Source of the DNA: Gallionellaceae bacterium
GTDB lineage: Bacteria > Pseudomonadota > Gammaproteobacteria > Burkholderiales > Thiobacillaceae
Direction of reading: 5' to 3'
Assembly (NCBI GenBank): GCA_028714735.1
Contig: JAQTLU010000012.1
Span: 27,104-91,103 of the forward strand
DNA length: 64,000 bases
Positions 9,404 to 17,384 of this stretch are shown piece after piece. The translations under genes and the position numbers were made by a program. The notes under the pieces are model-generated. The model was not told the DNA's origin, made no database searches, and was given only the letters and a program-made list of their open reading frames with translations. Positions within the stretch are counted from its first letter, which is position 1. Each line of letters starts with the position of its first letter.

Positions 9404-9625
9404 ATGAATCATGGCTTTTTTTCCATCACCGCGACACCCCCGATGTGCCTGCTTGCGGGTTCTGCCCGTGCCGTCCTCCACCAGGTCGACCCCGGAGGCG
9501 GCGGAACCCGGCTCCGGTCCAACACCACGCTGAAACGCAAACACGACCCTGCCGGGGCCGTCGGCGCCGACAACACCTCGCCTTGCCTCAGAGGCACCCG
9601 CACCACCGTATCGACATTCCAGTAA
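9404..9625 (+). CDS. Doubtful small reading frame in the operon leader
   Basis: A possible 73-residue product (start MNHGFFSITATPPMC). The only support is a good ribosome-binding site (GGAGAGG four to ten bases before the ATG) and its position directly upstream of the sheath gene. The amino-acid composition (many Thr, Arg, Pro, Gly) looks like translated noncoding DNA and I recognise no family. It may be part of an untranslated leader instead. Confidence 0.2.
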   Translation: MNHGFFSITATPPMCLLAGSARAVLHQVDPGGGGTRLRSNTTLKRKHDPAGAVGADNTSPCLRGTRTTVSTFQ

Positions 9626-9662
9626 GCAGCAACCGGTCCAACCCTTTCCAAGGAGATCCAGC

Positions 9663-11552
9663 ATGCCCAGCTATCTGCATCCCGGCGTCTATGTCGAAGA
9701 AATCCCCAGCGGCGCCAAGCCGATCGAGGGCGTATCCACCTCGGTGGCCGCGCTGGTCGGCTATACCACCGCAGGTCCGATCGGCGAACCCGTGCTGGTG
9801 CATAGCTGGGACGAGTACAAGACCACCTTCGGCGGGATCCACAGCGAGACCGACGCCATGGGCCTGGCCGCCTTCTATTTCTTCCTCAACGGTGGCCACG
9901 ACGCCTACATTGCCCGTCTGGCTCATGGCGCCAAGGCGGCCAGTCTGCCGAATACCAAGCTGTTCGGCCGTGGCGCCGCAGTCGCGGCCCAGGTCCTGGA
10001 ACTCGGCGCCAACAGCGGCGGCGCCTGGGGCAACGGCCTGAGCGTCAATGCCCTGGCGGAGGCCGACGGCTACCGCTTCAAGCTGCAGGTGCGCAAGGAT
10101 GGCGAACTGGTCGAGGTGTTCAACGGCCTGTCCATGGACGACTCGGATGCCGCCTATGTGCTCACCGTGGTCAAGGGCAGCTCGAAATACCTTACCGCCG
10201 CATTGCCCGCCGGCCTCGACGGCTTCTACAAGAAGGCCACCAGCGTCTCCGACGACCTCACCGGACTGGCCTGGGCGGGGGTGGTCGAGGGCATGACCCT
10301 GACCCTCAACCTCGACAACCTGGGCGCCAAGACCATCGCCCTGGGCGCGCCCGCCGGCGGTTCCTATGACGGCACCAAGGTGGCGGCCGAGATCCAGAAG
10401 CAGGTGTTGCTGCTCAGCGCCAGCTATGTCGGCTTCACCTGCGGCTTCGCCGGCAACAAGCTGACCCTGACCTCGGGCAAGCAGTCCGCCGCCTCCTCGG
10501 TGGTGGTGCGTCCGGGTGCCCTGGCCAGCACACTGAAGCTCGGCAAGGCGGCGGGGGGCACCGAGAAGCACGGCACCGAGGACGTGGTGCCGGTCTCCAT
10601 GGGCACCCCCGTCGTACCGGTGTTCGAACCGCTGACCCTGGGCGACGACGGCAGCAACCCCGGCCTGGACGACTACAACAGCTACTTCGCCAAGCTGAAG
10701 AAGGTGCGCGACGTCAACATCGTGCTGCTGCCCGGCCAGTACATGCCGGAGAGCGGCAGCGGCAACCCCATCGTCGATGCCGCCCTGGCCCACTGCGAAG
10801 CCACGGCCAGCCGCATGCTGCTGGTCGATCCGCCGCCCGGCAAGGAGCTCGACCAGGCCTCGAAGGTCAGCGACCTGGGCCTGCCCACCTCCACCTACAG
10901 CGCGCTCTACTACCCCTGGGTCAAGGTCGCCAACCCGTTCTACAACCGCGACAGCAATCCCAACGCGCCGACCACGCTGACCGTGGCGCCGTCCTCGTTC
11001 GCCGCCGGCGTCTGGGCGCGTACCGACGGCACCCGCGGGGTCTGGAAGGCGCCGGCCGGGGTGGAGGCCACGGTGCGCGGCCTGGCCGGCCTGGAATACA
11101 CCATCGAGGACGGCGACCAGGACCAGCTCAACCCCGAGGGCGTCAACTGCCTGCGCAAACTGCCCAGCTACGGCGCCGTGGTCTGGGGCACCCGCACCCT
11201 GTCCACCAAGGCCAACCCGGAATGGCGCTACGTGCCGGTCCGGCGCACCGCCATCTACATCGAGAGCAGCATCTACAACGGCATCCAGTGGGCGGTGTTC
11301 GAACCCAACGACCATCGCCTGTGGTCTTCGCTGCGCGCCAACGTCGGCGCCTTCATGGACGGCCTGTTCCGGGCCGGCGCCTTCCAGGGCCAGAAGTCCT
11401 CGGACGCCTACTTCGTGCGCTGCGGACTGGGCGACACCATGACCCAGGACGACATCGACCGCGGCCAGGTCATCGCCATCGTCGGCTTCGCGCCGCTCAA
11501 GCCCGCCGAGTTCGTGATCGTGCGCATCCAGCAAAAAGTCGGTCAGTCCTGA
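9663..11552 (+). CDS. Contractile tail sheath protein (eCIS/phage type)
   Basis: A 629-residue sheath subunit that surrounds the inner tube and contracts to drive it through a target membrane. The N-terminus HPGVYVEEIPSG is the classic sheath start used in the subunit-linking arm. The C-terminal domain holds the conserved block YVPVRRTAIYIESSIYNGIQ, then VFEPNDHRLW and the ending FVIVRIQQK, all typical of Afp/PVC, R-pyocin and T4-like sheaths. The middle carries a larger, less conserved surface domain, which makes it longer than P2-type sheaths (about 390-400 residues). AAGGAG precedes the start. Only one sheath gene is present, whereas Afp and PVC loci have three. It is the first structural gene of the operon. 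Confidence 0.95.
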   Translation: MPSYLHPGVYVEEIPSGAKPIEGVSTSVAALVGYTTAGPIGEPVLVHSWDEYKTTFGGIHSETDAMGLAAFYFFLNGGHDAYIARLAHGAKAASLPNTKLFGRGAAVAAQVLELGANSGGAWGNGLSVNALAEADGYRFKLQVRKDGELVEVFNGLSMDDSDAAYVLTVVKGSSKYLTAALPAGLDGFYKKATSVSDDLTGLAWAGVVEGMTLTLNLDNLGAKTIALGAPAGGSYDGTKVAAEIQKQVLLLSASYVGFTCGFAGNKLTLTSGKQSAASSVVVRPGALASTLKLGKAAGGTEKHGTEDVVPVSMGTPVVPVFEPLTLGDDGSNPGLDDYNSYFAKLKKVRDVNIVLLPGQYMPESGSGNPIVDAALAHCEATASRMLLVDPPPGKELDQASKVSDLGLPTSTYSALYYPWVKVANPFYNRDSNPNAPTTLTVAPSSFAAGVWARTDGTRGVWKAPAGVEATVRGLAGLEYTIEDGDQDQLNPEGVNCLRKLPSYGAVVWGTRTLSTKANPEWRYVPVRRTAIYIESSIYNGIQWAVFEPNDHRLWSSLRANVGAFMDGLFRAGAFQGQKSSDAYFVRCGLGDTMTQDDIDRGQVIAIVGFAPLKPAEFVIVRIQQKVGQS

Positions 11553-11567
11553 TAAGGAGACACACAA

Positions 11568-12077
11568 ATGGCTGCTCCCATGTTCCCGGTCAACGCCCAC
11601 CGCCACGACCCCTACCGCACCTTCAAGTTCCAGATCCTGATCGACGGCAAGCCGGTCGCCGGCCTGAAAAAGATGGGCGCCCTCAAGCGCAAGACCGAGG
11701 CGATCAAGTGGCGCTCCGCCGGCGACCCGAGCAAGGAACGCATCCTGCCCGGCGGCACCAGCTACGAGCCGATCACCCTCGAACAGGGCCTGTCGCACGA
11801 CCCGGTGTTCGAGAACTGGGCCGCCCTGGTCAACAACATCGAGGGCGACTCGGCGATGTCGCTGAAGAACTTCCGCAAGGACATCGTCATCAACGTCCTC
11901 AACCTGCAGGGCCAGGTCGCCATCTCCTACAAGGTGTTCCGCGCCTGGGTGTCGGAATACCAGGCCCTGCCCGAGATGGATGCCGGCACCATGAACGCGG
12001 TCGGCATCCAGACCCTCACCCTGCAGCACGAGGGCTGGCAGCGCGACGGCGCGGTCAGCGAGCCGACCGAATCGTAG
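11568..12077 (+). CDS. Inner tube protein (gp19/Hcp-like)
   Basis: A 169-residue tube subunit, the rigid conduit ejected on sheath contraction. The opening DPYRTFKFQILIDGKPV and later KDIVINVLNLQGQVAISYKV match the phage T4 gp19/Afp1/Afp5 family, and the length is as expected. It lies 15 bases after the sheath gene with an AAGGAGA ribosome-binding site, the usual sheath-tube order. A second, larger tube-fold protein is encoded at 16439-17086. Confidence 0.93.
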   Translation: MAAPMFPVNAHRHDPYRTFKFQILIDGKPVAGLKKMGALKRKTEAIKWRSAGDPSKERILPGGTSYEPITLEQGLSHDPVFENWAALVNNIEGDSAMSLKNFRKDIVINVLNLQGQVAISYKVFRAWVSEYQALPEMDAGTMNAVGIQTLTLQHEGWQRDGAVSEPTES

Positions 12078-12085
12078 GGACGACC

Positions 12086-12877
12086 ATGCAACTACCGGGC
12101 GGCCTGGTGGAAAACGGCACTCGGCGACGCGACTGGGCGTTCCGGCCGGTATCCGGCGCGCTCGAACTGGCACTGGCGGAGGTCAAGGAGGAAGCCGGTA
12201 GCGCGCCCCAGGCGGTCACCCAGGCGCTGTCCCTGGCGCTGGACCGCCTGGGTGGGGGGCCGGCGACCGAGGCCCGTGTCGCCGCCTTGTGCGTGGCCGA
12301 CCGCCAGTTCCTGATGCGCGAACTGGAACGCCACCTGGGCAACGAAGGCGGCTGGTTCCAGGCCGATTGCCGGCACTGCGGCGAATGTTTCGATTTCCGC
12401 ATCGACTACGCCGACCTGCCGGTGCAGGAGGCCGGCGCCGGCTACCCGCTGGCGCAGATCGACCTGGATGGCCGCCAGATTCGTTTCCGCCTGCCCACCG
12501 GGGCCGACCAGGAGCGTCTCGCCGACCTCCCGGACGAGAAGGCCGGGCCATGGCTGGCACGGCAACTGGCGCTCGACGCGGACCTGCCGGAAGCACCCGG
12601 CCAGGACCTCATCGCCGCCGCCGAGGCCGCCCTGGAGGCGATCGCGCCCGGCATCTGCCTCACCGTGCAGGCCGCCTGCCCGGAATGCGCCACCGTCAAC
12701 GAGGTCGACCTCAACCCCTACCGTGTCCTGGCCAGGCAAAGCGACCCCCTGTTGCAGGAGGTCCACCAGATCGCCCTGCACTACCATTGGCGCGAGGCCG
12801 ACATACTCGACCTGCCGCGCGCGCGCCGGCAGCGTTATCTGCAACTCATCGACCGCGCCCGCGGCATGGCGGAGTAG
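12086..12877 (+). CDS. eCIS-associated protein with a four-cysteine zinc site (T4 gp26-like baseplate candidate)
   Basis: A 263-residue protein placed between the tube gene and the cap gene. It has two CxxC pairs (C95/C98, in CRHCGECF, and C198/C201, in CPECATVNEVD) that probably bind one zinc. Between them lie a segment reading IDLDGRQIRFRLPTGADQER and a helical stretch. The LPTGADQ pattern recalls the T4 gp26-type baseplate/chaperone proteins found in some tail loci; I infer a baseplate or assembly role from this and the context. The start at 12086 follows the tube stop by eight bases. Confidence 0.6.
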   Translation: MQLPGGLVENGTRRRDWAFRPVSGALELALAEVKEEAGSAPQAVTQALSLALDRLGGGPATEARVAALCVADRQFLMRELERHLGNEGGWFQADCRHCGECFDFRIDYADLPVQEAGAGYPLAQIDLDGRQIRFRLPTGADQERLADLPDEKAGPWLARQLALDADLPEAPGQDLIAAAEAALEAIAPGICLTVQAACPECATVNEVDLNPYRVLARQSDPLLQEVHQIALHYHWREADILDLPRARRQRYLQLIDRARGMAE

Positions 12878-12879
12878 CC

Positions 12880-13842
12880 ATGGGCCTGTTCGGCGACACC
12901 CTCCATGATGCCCGGCGACCGCTCGCCGGCGACTGGCTGCGGCGCTCGCCCGACCAGGCGGCCATGACCGCGCCGGACCAGGATATCCCTGCCGAAGACA
13001 TGCCCGACAACGGCATGCAGACGGTGTTCAGATTTCAGAAGGCGGAGTCGCCGGCAAGCATGCCGGGCGGACTCCGGGAGGCGTCATCACGGTCGGGTGC
13101 GGGCATAGCCCGCATTCCGGCCGGCGACCCTTTGTCAGTGGGGGCCGAGGCCGGAAGTCCGGAGCCCTTCACCAAACATGTTGAGGAAACTCACATTTCC
13201 GTACAGGGCGACAACCGAGAAAGCGAACTGGCAACAGGACAGGTAAAACACGCAAGTCCAGGCAAGATAGCGGCAGCCAACGCGAAGTCCGTATCGAGTA
13301 AGCATCAGTCGGAAGTTACGCCTGGGCGAATCGAAACGGAACCGTATCGCGAAACGCATCAGTCCGAGATCCCAGAAGGCAGTGAACGATCTGTTAGCAG
13401 ACAAGGAGAAACGTTCCTGAGCCGGCCGCCGGGTCGGGGCGCCTCACCTTCTGAAACCCTCATGGCTGGCCGCACGGAGTTCCCCGCCCGCGTGCCGGCC
13501 GACACGGAGCGCCAGCCGGAATCCGGCCGGCCAAAGCGGGAAGCCGTGCCTGTCTCCACGCGCGAGGGCGGTGACGCATTGCCAGCCCCGGGCACGGAAG
13601 CGCCGGGGCAACGCAGGACAGCACCCGACCTGCCCAACCTGGCCGGCACCCCCAGGCCGACGTTCGACGGCTATGCGCCGCCGCTGCCCCGCGAACGCGG
13701 CCGCGCCCCCGAGCCCGCCCCGCCCGGCCTGGTGATCGGCCGCATCGACGTGGTCGTCGTCGCCGACGCCCCGGCGCAGGCCGCGCCGGCCGCACGCACT
13801 GAACGCGGCTACCTGAGCCGCAACTACCTGAAGCGGCTCTGA
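12880..13842 (+). CDS. Largely disordered eCIS-linked protein
   Basis: A 320-residue, mostly low-complexity protein rich in Pro, Glu, Ser, Gly and Arg. Only the ends look ordered. The N-terminus MGLFGDTLHDARRPLAGDWL is one; the C-terminus is the other, with IGRIDVVVVADAPAQ followed by GYLSRNYLKRL, an ending typical of small disordered proteins beside DUF4255 genes in eCIS loci. The central region (about 13120-13420) is noticeably less GC-rich than its flanks, which suggests rapid divergence or inserted sequence. No enzymatic motif is visible. It starts one base beyond the previous stop and ends one base before the cap gene. Confidence 0.6.
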   Translation: MGLFGDTLHDARRPLAGDWLRRSPDQAAMTAPDQDIPAEDMPDNGMQTVFRFQKAESPASMPGGLREASSRSGAGIARIPAGDPLSVGAEAGSPEPFTKHVEETHISVQGDNRESELATGQVKHASPGKIAAANAKSVSSKHQSEVTPGRIETEPYRETHQSEIPEGSERSVSRQGETFLSRPPGRGASPSETLMAGRTEFPARVPADTERQPESGRPKREAVPVSTREGGDALPAPGTEAPGQRRTAPDLPNLAGTPRPTFDGYAPPLPRERGRAPEPAPPGLVIGRIDVVVVADAPAQAAPAARTERGYLSRNYLKRL

Positions 13843-13843
13843 C

Positions 13844-14863
13844 ATGGCCCTCGCCCTCTCGCCGCTGTCGCAAGTCTGCAAAGGCATCCGCGCCTACCTC
13901 GACGGTGCGATCAACGCGCCCGACCGCAGCAAGGTCAGCGTGGTCCTGGCCACGCCGGCCGAGACCGCCTCGACCGGGGCCGGCGACAGCGACCACTACA
14001 TCAACCTGTTCTTCTACCGTTTCGAGCCGGCCGGCCTGTTCCCGGACACCCTGCCGGGCGAGACCGGCTGGGTGCGCGCCTTCTGCCTGGTCACCCCGTT
14101 TGCCGCCGGCGAGGACAGCGTCGGCGCCGGCGAAAACGATCTCAAGCTGGTCGGCGAGGTGATGCGCGTCTTCCACGAGAAGCCGGTGTTCAAGCTCAAC
14201 ATCGACGGGGTCGACTACCATGTCCAGGTCATCTTCCAGCCGCTCGGCCTGGACCAGCTGAACCAGCTCTGGTCGACCCAGGGCGACACCATCTACCGGC
14301 CCTCGGTGCTCTACGAAGTGTCGCTGGCGCCGGTGGTGCCGGCCGAGCCGGCCGTGCCCGCGCCCCTGGCCGGCGGCTTCGGCCTGCGGGTCCAGCCCAG
14401 CCTGGACAACCTGGCCGCGGACGTCGCCGACCGCCTGCCCGAGGTGCCGGCGATGACCCCCGACACCGCGCGGCCGGACTGGACCCCGGCGCTCGCCTTC
14501 GTGCACCAGGGCGCCTGCGCCTTCAGTTTGAGTTTCGCCCTGGCCAGCCCGACCCTGGCCGCCTTCGTGCCGCGCGTCTGGCTGGCCGGCAAGGCGGGCG
14601 AGACGGTCCGGCTGCACTGGCAGACCTGGGACGCCGCGCACGGTTGGCAATCGGTGACGCCGGCCAGCGACGCGATCATCGCCACCACCACCCTCGCCCC
14701 CGACCAGGCCGCCAGCGCGGTCACCAGCGCGCTCGCCCTGCCCTTCGCCGACCACGTCGGCCAGATGCTCCTGCATGCCGAGCGCGACTACGCCCGCCCG
14801 GGCGACGGCGCGATCGTCACGGTGCGTTCCAACCCGTTGCTGATCAGCCTGTATACGGGGTAA
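13844..14863 (+). CDS. DUF4255 tail terminator/cap protein (Pvc16/Afp16 family)
   Basis: A 339-residue protein whose N-terminal half (about residues 5-175) is the DUF4255 (Pvc16_N) domain found in the tube-capping protein of Afp, PVC and other eCIS. Recognisable parts are LSQVCKGIRAYLDGAI at the start, HYINLFFYRFEPA and the closing YRPSVLYEVSLAPVVP. The C-terminal half is a beta-rich extension (RVWLAGKAGETVRLHWQTWD, ending TVRSNPLLISLYTG). Such extensions vary between loci. The family function is to stop tube growth and close the distal end of the sheath. Confidence 0.88.
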   Translation: MALALSPLSQVCKGIRAYLDGAINAPDRSKVSVVLATPAETASTGAGDSDHYINLFFYRFEPAGLFPDTLPGETGWVRAFCLVTPFAAGEDSVGAGENDLKLVGEVMRVFHEKPVFKLNIDGVDYHVQVIFQPLGLDQLNQLWSTQGDTIYRPSVLYEVSLAPVVPAEPAVPAPLAGGFGLRVQPSLDNLAADVADRLPEVPAMTPDTARPDWTPALAFVHQGACAFSLSFALASPTLAAFVPRVWLAGKAGETVRLHWQTWDAAHGWQSVTPASDAIIATTTLAPDQAASAVTSALALPFADHVGQMLLHAERDYARPGDGAIVTVRSNPLLISLYTG

Positions 14864-14866
14864 CCG

Positions 14867-16213
14867 ATGAACGCGCCCCTGCCCGAGATTCCCCTGGTCG
14901 CCCTGTTCGACGCCGAATGGCAGCGCCTGGATTTCCTGGCCTGGTGCCTGTCGCGCAACCGCCGGGGCGAGGCGGTGGGCGAGGCGGAACTGGCCCGCCT
15001 GCGCGAGATGCAGGCCCAGGTGGAGACCCTGCGCGAACCGGCGGGCGCCTGGGAGACCACGCTGGGGTTCGGGCTGAGCCATATCGAATACGACATCCTG
15101 GCCTGCGCCCTCGGCCCGGAACTGGAGCCGCGCCTGGGCTGGGCGTTCCAGAACCTGCAGGCCGGCAGCGCCCAGCCCTGGGCGACCCGCTCGCTGATCC
15201 AGGAGCTGCTGGCGCTCGACCCCGGCCAGGCCGAGCAGCTGCGCCGCGCCCTGGAACCCGGCGCCGCCCTGCGCCGGCATCGCCTGCTCAAGGTCGAGCA
15301 GGACGACCCCTACCGGCCGATCACCCCGGAGCCCTGGCTGGTCGCCCGCCTGACCGGCCGCCCGCTCGACGTCCCGGCGCCGCCCGGCGCCGTCGCCATC
15401 GACCTCGCCGCGACCTGGGCAGACCTGGTCCTGCCGCCCGGCCGTCTGGCCATGCTGCGCGAGTTCCTGCTCTGGATCGAGCAGCGCGACACCGTGGTCG
15501 AGCAGTGGGGCGGACAAAAGGTGGGCGGCCCGGTCGCCCTGTTCGCCGGCCCGTCCGGCACCGGCAAGACCTTCGCCGCCAGCGTCATCGCCCACGCCCT
15601 GGGCTGGCGCCTGTACCGGGTCGACCTCGGCCGCCTGGTCAGCAAGTACGTCGGCGAGACCGAGGAGAACCTCAACCGCCTGTTCGACGCCGCCCACGGC
15701 CAGGCCATGGTCCTGCAATTCGACGAGGCCGACGCGCTGTTTTCGAAACGCGGCGAGGTCAAGGAGGCGCGCGACCGCTACGCCAACATGGAGGTCAGCC
15801 ACCTGCTCACCCGCATCGAGGCCCACGACGGTCCCTGCATCCTGACCACCAACCTGCGCAAGCAGCTCGATTCCGCCTTTACCCGGCGCTTCCAGATGGT
15901 GGTCGAGTTTCCCCGCCCGGACGCCCTCAGCCGGGCCGAGCTATGGCGCCGCCTGCTGCCGCCGCGGGCGCCGGTCGCGCCCGAGGTCGACCCGGTCTTC
16001 CTGGGCAACGCGGTGGCGCTCACCGGCGGCGGCATCCGCAACGCCGCCCTGCACGCCGCCTACCTGGCGGCCGGCTCGGGCCGCGCCATCGGCCTCGGCC
16101 ACATCGCCCACGCCATCTGGCGCGAACTGGCCAAGGAGGGACGCGAGATCGCCGCCCAGGATCTCGGCCCGCTGGCCGCCTTCCTGCCCCGGGAGCTGCT
16201 CGATGACGACTGA
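14867..16213 (+). CDS. AAA+ ATPase of the injection system (Afp15/Pvc15-like)
   Basis: A 448-residue AAA+ protein. Walker A is GPSGTGKT (residues 228-235) and Walker B is VLQFDEAD (about 282-289), followed by the sensor region ILTTNLRKQLDSAFTRRF with an arginine finger. An N-terminal helical domain of about 200 residues precedes the ATPase core. An ATPase of this type is a constant member of eCIS loci and is thought to assist particle assembly or cargo loading; it is not part of the finished particle in well-studied examples. It starts three bases after the cap gene and overlaps the next gene by 11 bases. Confidence 0.9.
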   Translation: MNAPLPEIPLVALFDAEWQRLDFLAWCLSRNRRGEAVGEAELARLREMQAQVETLREPAGAWETTLGFGLSHIEYDILACALGPELEPRLGWAFQNLQAGSAQPWATRSLIQELLALDPGQAEQLRRALEPGAALRRHRLLKVEQDDPYRPITPEPWLVARLTGRPLDVPAPPGAVAIDLAATWADLVLPPGRLAMLREFLLWIEQRDTVVEQWGGQKVGGPVALFAGPSGTGKTFAASVIAHALGWRLYRVDLGRLVSKYVGETEENLNRLFDAAHGQAMVLQFDEADALFSKRGEVKEARDRYANMEVSHLLTRIEAHDGPCILTTNLRKQLDSAFTRRFQMVVEFPRPDALSRAELWRRLLPPRAPVAPEVDPVFLGNAVALTGGGIRNAALHAAYLAAGSGRAIGLGHIAHAIWRELAKEGREIAAQDLGPLAAFLPRELLDDD

Positions 16214-16436
16214 GATCGGCCAACTCAAGTTGCGCCTGCCGGCCGGCTTCGAGGCCCGCGCGGCGCGCATCGGCCGCCTGGTCGGCGAGGCCCTGGCCCG
16301 GCGCGACCTGCCGGCCGGGCGCATGGACCAGGTCGGCGTCGGGCCGTTGCAGGTGGACGCACGCCGCTCCGACCGCGCCATCGCCGAGCACATCGCCCAA
16401 TCCATCCACGCCGCCATCACGCAAGGAGTCGCCTGA
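16203..16436 (+). CDS. Small eCIS-linked protein of unknown function
   Basis: A 77-residue protein overlapping the end of the ATPase gene and ending two bases before the adaptor gene. The sequence (RLPAGFEARAARIGRLVGEA, ending AITQGVA) is predicted mostly helical and amphipathic, with no cysteines or membrane segment. Tight packing on both sides and matching codon use support a real gene. I do not recognise a named family; a small assembly or adaptor role is a guess from position. Confidence 0.6.
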   Translation: MTTEIGQLKLRLPAGFEARAARIGRLVGEALARRDLPAGRMDQVGVGPLQVDARRSDRAIAEHIAQSIHAAITQGVA

Positions 16437-16438
16437 CC

Positions 16439-17086
16439 ATGCTCTCCCCGATCAAAGGCTTCCTGGTCGAATACGCCCTCGCCCTGCCGCCCCTGGTCCT
16501 GGCCTTCGATTTCAACCCGCAGGGCCTGACCCGCAACCGCAGCGTCACCCTGACCCTGGGCGCCACCCCGGCGACCCGCGGCGGCTACGACTTCGCCCTG
16601 CCCACCGAGACCGCGCGGGTGGCCCAGGGCGTGACGGTGGAGCCGGAGAGTTTCGACGTCGAGATCCTCCTCGACGCCACCGACCGCATGAACGACGACG
16701 ACGCCCTGGCTCGCTCCATGGGCATCCAGCCGGAACTCGACACCCTGCGCAGCATGGTCGAGCCGAAGACCCAGGGGCCGGGTGGCCTGCAGACGCTGGC
16801 CAGCCTGGGCCTGGGCGGCTCGCGCGCATTCCAGCGCTCGCAATGCGCCTCGGTGCTGCTGTTCGTCTGGGGTAGCCACGTCCTGCCGGTGTTCCTGAAG
16901 AGCATCGAGGTCGCCGAGTCGGCCCACCTGCCCGACCTGACGCCCTACCGGGCCACGGTAAAACTCGGCCTGCAGGTGATCGAGGGCAACAACCCGTTCT
17001 ACGAGGTCGAGAAGGTGCGCCAGGTGGTCGGCGCCGCGCTCAATACCGGCCGCACAGCGGCCTCCGCACTGGGAGGGTTGTTCTGA
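16439..17086 (+). CDS. CIS tube-like baseplate adaptor protein (Afp7 N-domain-like)
   Basis: A 215-residue tube-fold protein of the CIS_tube type, expected to join the inner tube to the spike hub. Typical family elements are FNPQGLTRNRS near residues 24-34, SFDVEILLDATD in the middle and LPVFLKSIEVAESAHLPDL towards the end. In Afp7/Pvc7 this domain is fused to LysM, while here the LysM part is a separate gene that overlaps this stop codon. AAGGAG precedes the start. The assignment is supported by fold-level pattern and by order (adaptor, LysM, hub). Confidence 0.82.
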   Translation: MLSPIKGFLVEYALALPPLVLAFDFNPQGLTRNRSVTLTLGATPATRGGYDFALPTETARVAQGVTVEPESFDVEILLDATDRMNDDDALARSMGIQPELDTLRSMVEPKTQGPGGLQTLASLGLGGSRAFQRSQCASVLLFVWGSHVLPVFLKSIEVAESAHLPDLTPYRATVKLGLQVIEGNNPFYEVEKVRQVVGAALNTGRTAASALGGLF

Positions 17087-17376
17087 TGCTGCTCAAGGAT
17101 TCCCGCTACAAGGGCGCCCGCCGCTTCGAGGCCGACGGGCAGGGCGCGGTGCGCTGCAAGGGCACCCGGCCGCGCGCCATCGGACCGGCCGTCGGGGTAC
17201 TCGAACACGTCATCCAGGAAGGCGACCGCCTGGACCTGCTGGCCCGTCATTACTACAGCGACGCCCGCCTGTGGTGGCGCATCCTGGACGCCAACCCGGA
17301 CCTCTCGAGCGGCGTCGAACTGTCGCTCCGGGGGCGCGCCGGCGAGGTCATCCTGATCCCCAAGGCCAAGGAGTGA
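17086..17376 (+). CDS. LysM-domain baseplate/hub protein (gp53/gpX-like)
   Basis: A 96-residue protein that is essentially one LysM domain plus a short N-terminal arm. The motif runs from VIQEGDRLDLLARHYYSDA (about residue 45) through WWRILDANPDL to the ending GEVILIPKAKE. In phage tails and eCIS such proteins sit in the inner baseplate rather than acting on exported cell-wall targets. No signal peptide is present. The start codon overlaps the stop of the tube-like adaptor gene (TGATG), so the two are translationally coupled; the pair corresponds to the fused Afp7-type protein. Confidence 0.85.
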   Translation: MLLKDSRYKGARRFEADGQGAVRCKGTRPRAIGPAVGVLEHVIQEGDRLDLLARHYYSDARLWWRILDANPDLSSGVELSLRGRAGEVILIPKAKE

Positions 17377-17384
17377 GCTGAACC

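Larger units (their letters stand above)
9005..9662. other. Divergent intergenic region before the contractile injection operon
   Basis: This 658-base region separates the minus-strand lipid/receptor unit from the plus-strand injection operon, and must hold promoters for both. It contains an AT-rich tract with eight consecutive A around 9311-9318, a weak sigma-70-like match just before it, and one low-confidence small reading frame (9404-9625). I see no tRNA, strong terminator or repeat here. Confidence 0.6.

Noticed and set aside
9588..12173. Long minus-strand frame (861 codons) opposite the sheath and tube genes
   Set aside because: It is a GC-driven shadow antisense to clearly homologous sheath and tube genes, with His/Gly/Asp-rich nonsense composition.
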